DNA of 64,000 bases from Eggerthella sp. YY7918. Its GTDB lineage: Bacteria > Actinomycetota > Coriobacteriia > Coriobacteriales > Eggerthellaceae. The DNA is taken from assembly GCF_000270285.1 (NCBI RefSeq), contig NC_015738.1, forward strand, positions 186,001 through 250,000, in the 5' to 3' direction. The notes under the pieces were generated by a model, which saw only the letters and a program-made list of their open reading frames with translations, did no database searches and had not been told where the DNA came from. Both the position numbers and the translations under genes were made by a program. Position 1 is the stretch's first letter; each line of letters opens with the position of its first letter. Positions 50,886 through 59,307 of this stretch are shown piece after piece.

Positions 50886-51566
50886 ATGAAACTGCTGATC
50901 GTGGAGGATGATCGCCTCCTGTCAAACGCGCTGGCCCGCACGCTTGCGGATACCTACGACATCAATCAGGCCTTCGACGGCGAAGAGGGCCTGTTCTACG
51001 CCGCGCAGGATGTGTACGACCTCGTGGTGCTTGACGTGATGCTGCCCCAGCGCGACGGCTTCTCCGTGCTTGAAGCGCTGCGGGCGCGCGAGGTGAACAC
51101 ACCCGTGCTCATGCTGACGGCGAAAGGCACCACGGCCGACAAGCTGCGCGGCCTGCGCGCGGGTGCCGACGACTACCTGACCAAGCCGTTTGATCGCGAC
51201 GAGCTGCTTGCGCGCATCGAGGCCATCCTGCGTCGCAGCACCGGCCGCCGCGATGTGACCACCGTGGAGTTCAAAGACCTCGTGCTGCACACGCAAACCA
51301 AACAGGCCACGCTTGCAGGCGAGCCGCTGGCGCTGAAGGGCAAGCAGTACGACGTGCTGGAATACCTGGTCAGCCACCGCGGCAGCCTTATTTCGAAGGA
51401 GCGGTTGTTCGACAAGATTTGGGGATTCATGTCCGACACCTCCTCAAACGTGGTGGAGGTGTACGTAAGCGCGCTGCGCAAGGCGCTCGCTCCTTCGGGC
51501 TACGACCGCTACATCACCACCATCCGTGGCGCGGGCTACCTGTTCAGCGAGGAAGATCATGACTGA
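50886..51566 (+). CDS. OmpR-family response regulator
   Basis: Residues 1-118 are a receiver domain: VEDDRLL (acidic pair), LDVMLPQRDG (phospho-Asp near residue 51), TAKGT and the Lys in DYLTKPFDRDEL. Residues 130-225 are a winged helix ending DRYITTIRGAGYLF. The 226 residues are standard. It overlaps the kinase gene by 8 bases. It is divergent from the MacAB-like operon, with paired repeats between them, so it probably induces that pump on envelope stress. Confidence 0.96.
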   Translation: MKLLIVEDDRLLSNALARTLADTYDINQAFDGEEGLFYAAQDVYDLVVLDVMLPQRDGFSVLEALRAREVNTPVLMLTAKGTTADKLRGLRAGADDYLTKPFDRDELLARIEAILRRSTGRRDVTTVEFKDLVLHTQTKQATLAGEPLALKGKQYDVLEYLVSHRGSLISKERLFDKIWGFMSDTSSNVVEVYVSALRKALAPSGYDRYITTIRGAGYLFSEEDHD

Positions 51567-52890
51567 GCGCGCCCTCATTCGCCGCGAGCTGGCCAAGCAA
51601 ACGGTGCTGCTGTTCCTGGTGTTCACGCTGTTGTTTGCGCTGCTGGGCGTAGGAATTTATTCCATCCTGAGCGCGGGCATTTACCAAAATGCCGACGAAA
51701 CGCTGCGCTCGCTTGAAACGAGCGAAGACCTGCTTACCTTCGAGGCCGACCCAGGCGGAGCCGCTGCCATCACCTTCGACGACACCAGTGGCACGACCCC
51801 CGATGAGACGGAGGTGGACGATCTGTCGTACTCCCTCCAAAAGAGCATCGTGGATGTTGACCCGCAGTTCATCACGCTTGTGCGCAACGCACAGGGCGAC
51901 CTCGTGAACACGGTGGGCCTGTACGCGTCCTACCCCGCTTTCCTGCGCGAGGTGCCGTTTGATGCGCAGGACCTCGACCACATCTACCAAACGTCGGCCG
52001 GCGGGCATGCGTATCGCGGCATCACCTACCGACTTGACGACAACGGCAGCCCGCTGTTCGTGCAAGTACTCGTGAATGTGGATTCTGAGCTGGCTATTTT
52101 GGACAGCTTCGCGCGCACACTCGTGCTGTATCTGGCTGTGGCCGCACTGGTGTCGGCGGCGGCCGGCTACCTGCTGTCGCGGCGCACGCTTAAGCCCATC
52201 GTGGAGAACTGGCGCGCACAAACGGAATTCGTGCAGAACGCCTCGCACGAGCTGCGCACCCCGCTTGCCGTGATGCAGACCACAAGCGAGCTGTTGCTCG
52301 ACCACCCGCAGAGCCGCATCGTCGATAGGTTCGAGGACGTGAACGTGATTACGTCTGAAACGAAGCGGCTTTCTCACCTGGTGGACGACCTCATGGCGCT
52401 GTCGCTTGACGACGCGGGCCGCACATCACTTGCGCGCACGGAGGTGTACGTGGGTACGCTCCTGCGCGAGACGGCTGGAGCGTATGAGGACTTCGCCGCA
52501 CTGCAGGACAAGCGCATCGAGGTGGACGCCAGCGACGAGGTGGTGGTGCGCGCCGATGCCGACAAGCTGCGGCAGCTGCTGAACATCCTGGTTGACAACG
52601 CGCTTAAGTACACCGAGGCCGGCGATATCGTGCGGTTAAGCGCCCAGTTCAAGGGATCGAAATGCGTGCTGCGCGTGGCGGACACAGGCTGCGGCATCGA
52701 TCCGGCCGACCGTGCGCACGTCTTCGAGCGGTTCTACCGCGCCGACAAAGCGCGCTCGCGCGAGACGGGTGGTCACGGTTTAGGGCTTTCCCTTGCAAAG
52801 GGTATCGTGGAGGCCCATAGCGGTACCATCACTCTTGAGGGCAATGAACCACACGGTACGGTCGCTGTTGTCACGTTGCCGATAAACTGA
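51559..52890 (+). CDS. Sensor histidine kinase (HisKA/HATPase type)
   Basis: The 443-residue kinase has TM1 at residues 13-36, an extracytoplasmic domain of about 150 residues, TM2 near 190-210, and a cytoplasmic kinase. The H box is FVQNASHELRTPLAV, the N box LLNILVDNALKYT, G1 DTGCGI and G2 GGHGLGLSLAKG. ATG 51559 overlaps the regulator stop; the frame from 51526 would read inside the regulator gene. It is the partner of the OmpR-type regulator. Confidence 0.95.
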   Translation: MTERALIRRELAKQTVLLFLVFTLLFALLGVGIYSILSAGIYQNADETLRSLETSEDLLTFEADPGGAAAITFDDTSGTTPDETEVDDLSYSLQKSIVDVDPQFITLVRNAQGDLVNTVGLYASYPAFLREVPFDAQDLDHIYQTSAGGHAYRGITYRLDDNGSPLFVQVLVNVDSELAILDSFARTLVLYLAVAALVSAAAGYLLSRRTLKPIVENWRAQTEFVQNASHELRTPLAVMQTTSELLLDHPQSRIVDRFEDVNVITSETKRLSHLVDDLMALSLDDAGRTSLARTEVYVGTLLRETAGAYEDFAALQDKRIEVDASDEVVVRADADKLRQLLNILVDNALKYTEAGDIVRLSAQFKGSKCVLRVADTGCGIDPADRAHVFERFYRADKARSRETGGHGLGLSLAKGIVEAHSGTITLEGNEPHGTVAVVTLPIN

Positions 52891-53098
52891 CCAGCAGCTA
52901 GGAGCGTATGCGAGGTATCGTACCGACTCTGCGTGCCGTGCAACAGGTTTATCGTATACGTAAGGGCTTTATTCTGCTAAAGTGAACAAATCTTTATGGA
53001 CTGTCTTTCGATCTGCTTAGAGGCATCCGAGGCGTGTATCGACAGCGGGGGCTTGTCGGCGAATCATTTGAAAGACGTTGAGAAGGAGAGGGGCGCTA

Positions 53099-54349
53099 AT
53101 GAGCAGCACACTGATCCAAAAGTTTAAAAACATTGGCCCTGGCGCGCTTGTAGCCGCTGGCTTTATAGGGCCAGGCACCGTTACCACCTGTACGGTTTCC
53201 GGTGCCAATTACGGTTACACCATGCTGTGGGCGTTGTTGTTCGCCACGATCGCGACCATTATTTTCCAGGAAATGGCATCGCGTGTGGGCATCGTTTCGG
53301 GCAAGGGCCTGGGTGAAAACATTCGCGATCGCATTCCCAACAAGGCGCTTATGTGGATTGCTATCGTGATTGTTATCATCGCCATCTTTGTGGGCAACAT
53401 CGCGTATGAGACGGGCAATATTACCGGCGGTATTTTGGGTATTCAGGCAGTCATGCCAAGCATTGATATTGTTCCTATCGTTATCGTGCTCGGTATTTTG
53501 GCTTTCATTGCTATGTGGATTGGCTCCTACAAGGTAGTCGAAGTCGTTCTGACGGCCATCGTTGTGTTCATGGGCGTGGTGTTCTTCGTTACCGCAATAG
53601 CTTCAAACCCCGATTGGGGTGCCATCGTCGCCGGTCTGTTTGTTCCGACGCTGCCCGAAGAAGGGTCAAAGGGCATTCTTACTGCCGTCGGCCTTATCGG
53701 AACCACCATCGTGCCGTACAATTTGTTCCTGCATGCTTCCGGTGCGTCCGAGCGTTTCAAGGACCCCGAGCAGGTATCCGATGCACGCTTCGACACCATT
53801 CTGAGCATCGGTTTGGGCGGCATTATCTCCATGGCTATCCTCGTGTGCGCTGCGGCAAACATTTTTGGTACCGGCGTTACGGTTACCAACGGTAAGGATA
53901 TGGCGCTTGCGCTGCAGCCGCTTTTGGGTTCGTGGGCTACGTGGATGATCGGCTTGGGGCTTCTGGCTGCGGGCTTTTCGAGCGCTATTACGGCATCGTT
54001 CTCAGCCGCTTATGCGGTTAATGGCGTGCTGGGTTGGAAGAAGACGACGAAGGATTTGCGCTTCAAGAGCATCTGGGTCGTTGTACTTTTGGCGGGCTGC
54101 ATTATGGCAATCGTGATGGGCAAGAGTCCGACCGAGCTCATCTTGGTGGCGCAGGCTGCCAACGCCATTTTGTTGCCCATCATGGCATTCTTCGTTCTGT
54201 ACTGCGCCAATGGTAAAGATTTGGGCAAATGGCGCAACCATGTCTTTGCGAATTGCGCAGGTGTTGTCATCATCGTTATCACGCTGTTTATGTGCTATCG
54301 CAATATGTCGAGCTTCATTGCGTCGCTGCAGACGCTTATTGGCGGCTAG
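53099..54349 (+). CDS. Nramp-family divalent metal transporter lacking the DPGN motif (NRMT-like, probably Mg2+)
   Basis: The 416-residue protein has about 11 helices. In TM1 the canonical DPGN metal site reads GPGT (GFIGPGTVTTC). In TM6 the canonical MPHN reads VPYN (GTTIVPYNLFLHASG), so the soft Met ligand and the coordinating Asp are both missing. Loss of these residues is the mark of the NRMT branch, for which Mg2+ (and Mn2+) transport was shown with an Eggerthella lenta protein. RBS GAAGGAG precedes ATG 53099. A terminator follows. Confidence 0.88.
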   Translation: MSSTLIQKFKNIGPGALVAAGFIGPGTVTTCTVSGANYGYTMLWALLFATIATIIFQEMASRVGIVSGKGLGENIRDRIPNKALMWIAIVIVIIAIFVGNIAYETGNITGGILGIQAVMPSIDIVPIVIVLGILAFIAMWIGSYKVVEVVLTAIVVFMGVVFFVTAIASNPDWGAIVAGLFVPTLPEEGSKGILTAVGLIGTTIVPYNLFLHASGASERFKDPEQVSDARFDTILSIGLGGIISMAILVCAAANIFGTGVTVTNGKDMALALQPLLGSWATWMIGLGLLAAGFSSAITASFSAAYAVNGVLGWKKTTKDLRFKSIWVVVLLAGCIMAIVMGKSPTELILVAQAANAILLPIMAFFVLYCANGKDLGKWRNHVFANCAGVVIIVITLFMCYRNMSSFIASLQTLIGG

Positions 54350-54381
54350 CGCAAGCAAAGGTTTCACTCTCATAAGATTCA

Positions 54382-54418
54382 CCGTGCGCCCGCCCTTTCG
54401 GTGGGCGCACGGGTTTTG
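54382..54418 (+). terminator. Terminator of the NRMT-like gene
   Basis: CCGTGCGCCCGCC pairs with GGTGGGCGCACGG (54382-54394/54400-54412) with one G-T pair and a short loop, followed by GTTTTG. Confidence 0.88.
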
Positions 54419-54519
54419 GCATGCTATCTGCGAAGTTCTGTGTGTCGAGTATGCCGTATACCGCATTTGAGCTCGATAGCGTTCGCGCACATTCCTGTAT
54501 GTTTCTTTTTCAATAACAG

Positions 54520-54550
54520 TTGACTTGTGACCCTTACCTCGGGGTACGAT
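54520..54550 (+). promoter_or_regulatory. Possible promoter of the CMD-domain gene
   Basis: TTGACT (54520-54525) and TACGAT (54545-54550) are 19 bases apart, slightly long, 39 bases before the start. Confidence 0.35.
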
Positions 54551-54588
54551 GGCCCCAGACACGAGAACGTACGATAAGGAGCACAACT

Positions 54589-55368
54589 ATGACTGACCCT
54601 ATTGCGGAAAAAGCGCATGCATATCGCAATCGTCTTTTTCCTGGATTCGATTCGCCCCTTGCCCTTACTGATCCTGAGTTTATTGAGCGCTTTGACCGGT
54701 TTGCTTTTGGCGAAGTGCCTGCGAGCGACGATTTAGACGATCGCACGCGTTTGCTGGCTATCCTTGCGGCGCTTATTGGTTGCCAGGGGCTTGAGACATT
54801 TCGCGCGATGGCGAAAGGCGCTCTCACCGTGGGTGTTACCCCTGTTGAAGTGAAGGAGCTCGTCTATCAATCGATCGCGTATGTGGGTATGGGCCGTATG
54901 TTGCCGTACCTGTATGCCATTAACGAACTACTGGAGCATCGTCTTGTGTCGATGCCGCTTGAGGGGCAGGCCACCACGACTGTGGAGACGCGTCTTGAAG
55001 CGGGATCACAGAAACAGGTCGATCTCTTCGGCCCGCAGATGACTGACTTTTACAAGTCGGGTCCCCAGGAAACGCAGCACATCAATCGTTGGTTGGCCGA
55101 GAATTGCTTCGGCGACTACTATACGCGTACTGGGCTAGGTGACGCGCAGCGCGAGATGATCACCTTCTGCATTCTGGCTGCGCAGGGCGGATGCGAACCG
55201 CAGCTGGTAAGTCACGCGCAAGCGAATATGAGAATCGGTAACGGTCGAGGTTTTCTGATTAAGGTAGTCTCGCAGCTGGTTCCCTACATTGGATATCCGA
55301 GCTGTCTGAATGCGCTGCGGTGCATAGACGAGGCGGCAGGAAAGATGGAGTCTGGCGAAGCCAAATAA
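54589..55368 (+). CDS. Tandem carboxymuconolactone decarboxylase-like (CMD/AhpD-fold) protein
   Basis: The 259-residue protein holds two AhpD-like all-alpha units. The first (residues 45-120) has RTRLLAILAALIGCQGLETFRAMAKGALTVGVTPVEVKELVYQSIAYVG, and the second (180-255) has REMITFCILAAQGGCEPQLVSHAQANMRIG. The C-x2-C redox pair of AhpD is absent: one Cys (C63, C-Q-G) remains in unit one and one in unit two. Peroxidase-linked or decarboxylase roles are both possible. AAGGAG precedes the ATG. Confidence 0.85.
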   Translation: MTDPIAEKAHAYRNRLFPGFDSPLALTDPEFIERFDRFAFGEVPASDDLDDRTRLLAILAALIGCQGLETFRAMAKGALTVGVTPVEVKELVYQSIAYVGMGRMLPYLYAINELLEHRLVSMPLEGQATTTVETRLEAGSQKQVDLFGPQMTDFYKSGPQETQHINRWLAENCFGDYYTRTGLGDAQREMITFCILAAQGGCEPQLVSHAQANMRIGNGRGFLIKVVSQLVPYIGYPSCLNALRCIDEAAGKMESGEAK

Positions 55369-55429
55369 CCACCGGCCGCGAAGCGCAAAGCCGACGAATA
55401 CCAAAAGGACCCGAGACGCAGCTTCTGAA

Positions 55430-55610
55430 CTGCATTTCGGGTCTTTTTCCTTTGCTGGGGCTGACGCTCCACGAGGTTGATAAGCTCTTGATGCGAATGT
55501 ACGTTGAGCTTCGCGTAGATGTGGCTCACGTGAGTTTTGACCGTGTTGTACGACACGGTCAGCTCGTCCTGGATAAAGCGAAACGTTTCGTCCACAGGGG
55601 CAGATGGTTT
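55430..55610 (-). pseudogene. Remnant of a LuxR-family regulator (C-terminal HTH only)
   Basis: On the minus strand FIQDELTVSYNTVKTHVSHIYAKLNVHSHQELINLVE is the recognition half of a LuxR/FixJ helix-turn-helix. The first HTH helix and whole N-terminal domain are missing, because the pxpA stop lies at 55617. LuxR regulators with long membrane N-termini are abundant in Eggerthellaceae. The fragment ends in a short unrelated tail before the CMD gene. Confidence 0.7.
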
Positions 55611-55616
55611 AGCCTT

Positions 55617-56381
55617 TTACGCGGCTCCCACCGATTTGATGGCGATGTCGTCTTCTTCAAGGGATTGGCGGATGCGGCTGACGAATGCGAGTGCGGAAGG
55701 CGAATCGCCATGTACGCAAAGCGTGTCGGGATGCAGGTCCACCAGCTTTCCCGTCACGGAGAGCACGGCACCATCGCGGATGGCATTCTTCACGCGTTCG
55801 ATAGCCTCTTCTTCGTCGCGGATGAGGGCAGCGGGGTCGTTGCGGCTGACTAGGCGACCTTCATCGGTGTAGTTACGGTCGGCAAAGAATTCTTCGGCGG
55901 TCACCAGACCCAGTTTGCGGCCTTCGTCCACGAGCGCGCCATTCGCCAAACCCACGAGCACAAGGTGGGGGTCTGCGTCGCGCACGGCTTGGGCGAGGGC
56001 GGCGGCGAGTTCGGGGTCGATGGCAGCGTGGTTGTACAGTTGACCGTGCGGTTTCACATGAGCAAGGCGAACGCCCTGCGCCGAGCAGAACGCCTGCAGG
56101 GCACCGATCTGGTACAGCATGTAGGAATAGGCCTCATCCGGCGAGAGATTCATGTCGCGGCGACCGAATCCTTGCAGGTCGGGATAACCGGGGTGCGCTC
56201 CGATGGCGATACCGGCATCGGCGGCCATGCCCACGGTCTTGCGCATAACCATCGGGTCGCCCGCATGCTGACCACATGCGATGTTCGCACTGGAAACGAG
56301 CGGAATAATTTGGTCGTCAAGTCCAAGCGTATAACGTCCAAAGCTCTCGCCCAGGTCACTATTAAGGTCGATTCGATACAT
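55617..56381 (-). CDS. pxpA: 5-oxoprolinase subunit A (LamB/YcsF family)
   Basis: The 254-residue protein opens with DLNSDLGESFG, and continues VSSANIACGQHAGDP, GIAIGAHPGYPDLQGFGRR and HVKPHGQLYN, all hallmarks of the LamB/YcsF family. PxpA with PxpB and PxpC hydrolyses 5-oxoproline to glutamate using ATP. The B and C partners are not in the window, so this copy is isolated; they may lie elsewhere. No clear RBS beyond AAGAAGG. Confidence 0.93.
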   Translation of the reverse strand: MYRIDLNSDLGESFGRYTLGLDDQIIPLVSSANIACGQHAGDPMVMRKTVGMAADAGIAIGAHPGYPDLQGFGRRDMNLSPDEAYSYMLYQIGALQAFCSAQGVRLAHVKPHGQLYNHAAIDPELAAALAQAVRDADPHLVLVGLANGALVDEGRKLGLVTAEEFFADRNYTDEGRLVSRNDPAALIRDEEEAIERVKNAIRDGAVLSVTGKLVDLHPDTLCVHGDSPSALAFVSRIRQSLEEDDIAIKSVGAA

Positions 56382-56502
56382 GAGTAGCCTTCTTTCGTAA
56401 AGCGAGGAACGCTATTGTATATCTTTGGCTGACTTCAAGCTGTGTCCCTTTAACGATTATATTTGGATTCCGTTTTCAAATAAGTGAAAAGTAAAACCAA
56501 GT

Positions 56503-56580
56503 TTGGAATAGATTCCAATTGATCGACTTATCCCACGAATCCCTATGCCCCCTTGACATTACAATATTGCGATATAAAAT
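56503..56580 (+). promoter_or_regulatory. Promoter and palindrome of the higBA operon
   Basis: TTGACA (56553-56558) and TAAAAT (56575-56580) are 16 bases apart. TTGGAAT-AG-ATTCCAA (56503-56518) is a perfect palindrome 35 bases upstream and a candidate HigA operator. Confidence 0.6.
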
Positions 56581-56614
56581 AACCAATAAGGTTAATGAGA
56601 GAGGTAGATACCTT

Positions 56615-56950
56615 TTGGATATCGATTTTGCAAAGAAGAAAGAACGTAGGGTATTTAACAATGTTAAATTGCTCATTCGCACCTATGGACCTGAAAACGC
56701 TCGGCGGATTAGGCTTCGCGTACTTGAATTCAATACTGCGCGCTTTCTTGCGGATATTCCTGAAACACCTCCTCCGAGAAGGCATAAGCTAACAAATAGA
56801 AAAGAGGAGTACGCGGTTGACGTAAAACACCCTTTTCGCTTGGTGTTCACCCCTGATCCTGCTTCGCCAAAAAGTGCTGATGGGGCATATGACATCTCTG
56901 AAGTGACGGGCATCATAATTCTGAGAGTCGAGGACTATCATGGGAATTAG
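56615..56950 (+). CDS. higB: HigB-like toxin (RelE/ParE superfamily)
   Basis: The 111-residue protein follows a HigB-like pattern: KKKERRVFNN, ARRIRLRVLEFN, then RRHKLTNRKEEYAVDVKHPFRLVF and a final IIILRVEDYHG strand. HigB-type toxins cut mRNA on the ribosome. I chose TTG 56615, nine bases after AGAGGT; the longer frame from 56519 overlaps the promoter. Its last 11 bases overlap the antitoxin gene. AT-rich composition suggests acquisition. Confidence 0.85.
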   Translation: MDIDFAKKKERRVFNNVKLLIRTYGPENARRIRLRVLEFNTARFLADIPETPPPRRHKLTNRKEEYAVDVKHPFRLVFTPDPASPKSADGAYDISEVTGIIILRVEDYHGN

Positions 56951-58037
56951 CAATACATTCAATCCTGATTATTCGGTTCATCCGGGAGAATTTCTGGATG
57001 AGTTAATCGATGTTTATGATATTGAACAGGCCGAATTGGCGATGCGACTGGGTATCACTCCGAAGCATCTGAGTAACATCGTTAACGGAAAAGCTAGCAT
57101 CACGGCAAAAACCGCAGTTGCGCTGGAATACATTTTTCCCGATAGACCTGTCCGCTATTGGCTGGGACTGCAGAATGCCTATGACGAATTTGAGGCTCGT
57201 AAAGCGAATCGGGAGCAGTCCTCTTCAGAAGATTCGAAAAAATGGCTAGAGCGTTTCGATTTTGCGACTTTAGAAGAAGCGGAATATATTCCGAAGCTTA
57301 AGGCGGATGCAGGAGTTTGGGACCGCACATGCTCTCTGCTTACCTTTTTTGGATGTTCAAGCATTGCGGCTTGGAAGCAAGTGTATGGAAGCTTGGATAC
57401 GCATGCGTCAGGATATTGGGATGAGCGCGGATCTCTTTCGCTCGCTTGGATGCGAAAAGGGCAAATCAACGCTGCATATCGTGCGTATCTCCTTCCGCGT
57501 TTCGAGCGTCGAGCGTTCGGTCGTTCGCTGCGCAAGATAGAGACGCTGGTGCGAAATTCGGGAGAAGTAACGCCGGATAAGCTCCAAGAACAATGCGAGA
57601 AAGCCGGAGTTTTGCTGACAATAGAAAAACCATTGCCCACTATGAAGGCTCGCAGCGCCTCGTTTTGGATGAGAAATACGCCTGTTGTTCAACTGCGCGC
57701 CGATTTTCTAACAGATGATGAGCCCTTACTTGATTTTGCTCGCGAGGCTGCTGAGATTTTGAAAGGAAAAACGTACAGCATGTCGTTGCACGATGGCGAT
57801 TGGAGCATTGATGGCCCCTGCAAGGATGCGCTTGAGTGGTTGACTCTGTGGGAGCGCAGCTACGCATTCGCCGCAAAGAAAGACTACTCGTCTGATGCGG
57901 TCAGGCGATTTGCGGAAGAGGAGGGGGTTCATCCCGGTATTGTGGTTGGATTGCTGCAGCGCAGAGGGATCATTGCGCCCGATTCCAGTTTAAATTCGCT
58001 CAAATCTTTCGTGTCGTACGGCGTGGTGTCTTTTTAA
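56940..58037 (+). CDS. higA: Long HigA-type antitoxin with IrrE-like C-terminal region
   Basis: The 365-residue protein starts with a HigA helix-turn-helix (VHPGEFLDELIDVYDIEQAELAMRLGITPKHLSNIVNGKASIT, residues 13-57). Classical HigA is about 100 residues; this one adds some 260 residues that resemble long HigA proteins with an ImmA/IrrE-type tail, but no HExxH zinc motif is present. It overlaps the toxin gene by 11 bases. The added domain may sense a signal or another partner. Confidence 0.82.
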   Translation: MGISNTFNPDYSVHPGEFLDELIDVYDIEQAELAMRLGITPKHLSNIVNGKASITAKTAVALEYIFPDRPVRYWLGLQNAYDEFEARKANREQSSSEDSKKWLERFDFATLEEAEYIPKLKADAGVWDRTCSLLTFFGCSSIAAWKQVYGSLDTHASGYWDERGSLSLAWMRKGQINAAYRAYLLPRFERRAFGRSLRKIETLVRNSGEVTPDKLQEQCEKAGVLLTIEKPLPTMKARSASFWMRNTPVVQLRADFLTDDEPLLDFAREAAEILKGKTYSMSLHDGDWSIDGPCKDALEWLTLWERSYAFAAKKDYSSDAVRRFAEEEGVHPGIVVGLLQRRGIIAPDSSLNSLKSFVSYGVVSF

Positions 58038-58047
58038 AATCGTACAT

Positions 58048-58073
58048 TATTTTGGCGCCATCACGCCAAAATA
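58048..58073. terminator. Bidirectional terminator between higA and the LysR gene
   Basis: TATTTTGGCG (58048-58057) pairs with CGCCAAAATA (58064-58073) around CCATCA; both strands have A/T-rich flanks. Confidence 0.8.
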
Positions 58074-58076
58074 CAC

Positions 58077-59078
58077 TCACGCTTGGGCGGTCTTTTCCTG
58101 CTCGGCGGCCTTCAGCTTTTCGGCGCGGTTGCGGTTGATCCGCTCTGCCGTTTCAAGAAAGGCGGTGAGGGCCGGACCGTGATCTTCGTCGCGCACGATC
58201 ATCGTGATGGTTATATAAAGCGTGCGCTCACGACCGAAGGGGCGCACCGGCTTGTACGTGTCGAAAAGATAGTCATCGATGGCCGTGAAATCCTTGTGGT
58301 GCGACAAATCGAAAAAGATAATGCCGTCGCCGTGGTCGCGCGTCCAGAAATCGTGGTAATTCTGGACGGTCTCGTATTCTATTTGGGGCAGGAACCCTTC
58401 TTTCATACAAAGCGCGCGGAAGTCCTCGATAAGACTGTCGTAGTGATTGCTGGCTATGGCGCAGAAACGCTGGTCGGCGAAGTCCTTGAGTGTGAGCGGT
58501 CCTTTGTCGAGCAGCGGGGAATTCTTTGGCACGCCAAGACGGAATTCGCCGGCATAGTCGACAAGCAGCAAAGAGCGATAGCCGGAATGCACGGCAAGCT
58601 CGGGCTGGTCGAAAGGCGTTTCGGCAATGTTAAACATGAATCCCACGTCGATATCGCCGTCGAGCAATGCGGCAAGTGACGACTGGTAGGTCTTGCATTT
58701 GCGCACATCAAAGGTCACGCTGGGGTAGCGCCGCCGCACCGCCTCTTTCACCTTGCGCGCCTCGCCGCTTATAAAATCAAAAAAGGTGAGGTCTTGTATC
58801 TTTACGAGCTCGGGGGCATGCTCCTTGAGCGCGGCAAGTTTCAGCTCCATCGTTTCGGTGCGCGAGAGCGTCTTGCTCGCATAATCCATGAGGATGCGGC
58901 CGGCCTCGGTGAGGATGAGGGGCTGTTCATCGAAAAATAGCTTGTGACCGAGCGATTTCTCCAGGGCTGCAATGTGCTTGGAAAGCGTCGGCTGGGAAAT
59001 GTAGAGCTTCTTCGCAGCGGCCGTGTAGCTGCCGAGTTGGGCGATGGTGATGAATTCCCGAAGCGTTTCGATGTACAA
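58077..59078 (-). CDS. LysR-family regulator of the 2-hydroxyacyl-CoA dehydratase operon
   Basis: The helix-turn-helix is YIETLREFITIAQLGSYTAAAKKLYISQPTLSKHIAALEKSLGHKLF. The co-inducer domain follows to residue 333. I chose a TTG at 59078, preceded by GAGGGGG; an ATG at 59165 would add 29 residues lacking LysR homology. It is divergent from the CoA-transferase gene, the classic LysR layout, so it probably senses a hydroxyacid or acyl-CoA of that pathway. Confidence 0.88.
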   Translation of the reverse strand: MYIETLREFITIAQLGSYTAAAKKLYISQPTLSKHIAALEKSLGHKLFFDEQPLILTEAGRILMDYASKTLSRTETMELKLAALKEHAPELVKIQDLTFFDFISGEARKVKEAVRRRYPSVTFDVRKCKTYQSSLAALLDGDIDVGFMFNIAETPFDQPELAVHSGYRSLLLVDYAGEFRLGVPKNSPLLDKGPLTLKDFADQRFCAIASNHYDSLIEDFRALCMKEGFLPQIEYETVQNYHDFWTRDHGDGIIFFDLSHHKDFTAIDDYLFDTYKPVRPFGRERTLYITITMIVRDEDHGPALTAFLETAERINRNRAEKLKAAEQEKTAQA

Positions 59079-59307
59079 ATCGGCTGCACCCCCTCGATGC
59101 AAAGACCCTATCGTCGTTCTGTTCTCCCGTGTGAAACGACCTATTCCACTATAGAACATACCCATTCCAAATTCATCACGTTTTCTTCCGAATCGCTATT
59201 TTCCCTATGCCGCTCCGATTCCGTACGATGCAAGCGTCGGAGGTGCGACATTGGCGCAACGCTTCGTGGATGCGCCGCATGATGCCACAAGGAAAGGAGC
59301 ATCAAGT

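Noticed and set aside
59079-59165. 29-residue N-terminal extension of the LysR protein
   Set aside because: It precedes the usual LysR start, has no homology and lacks an RBS, whereas GAGGGGG lies before TTG 59078.
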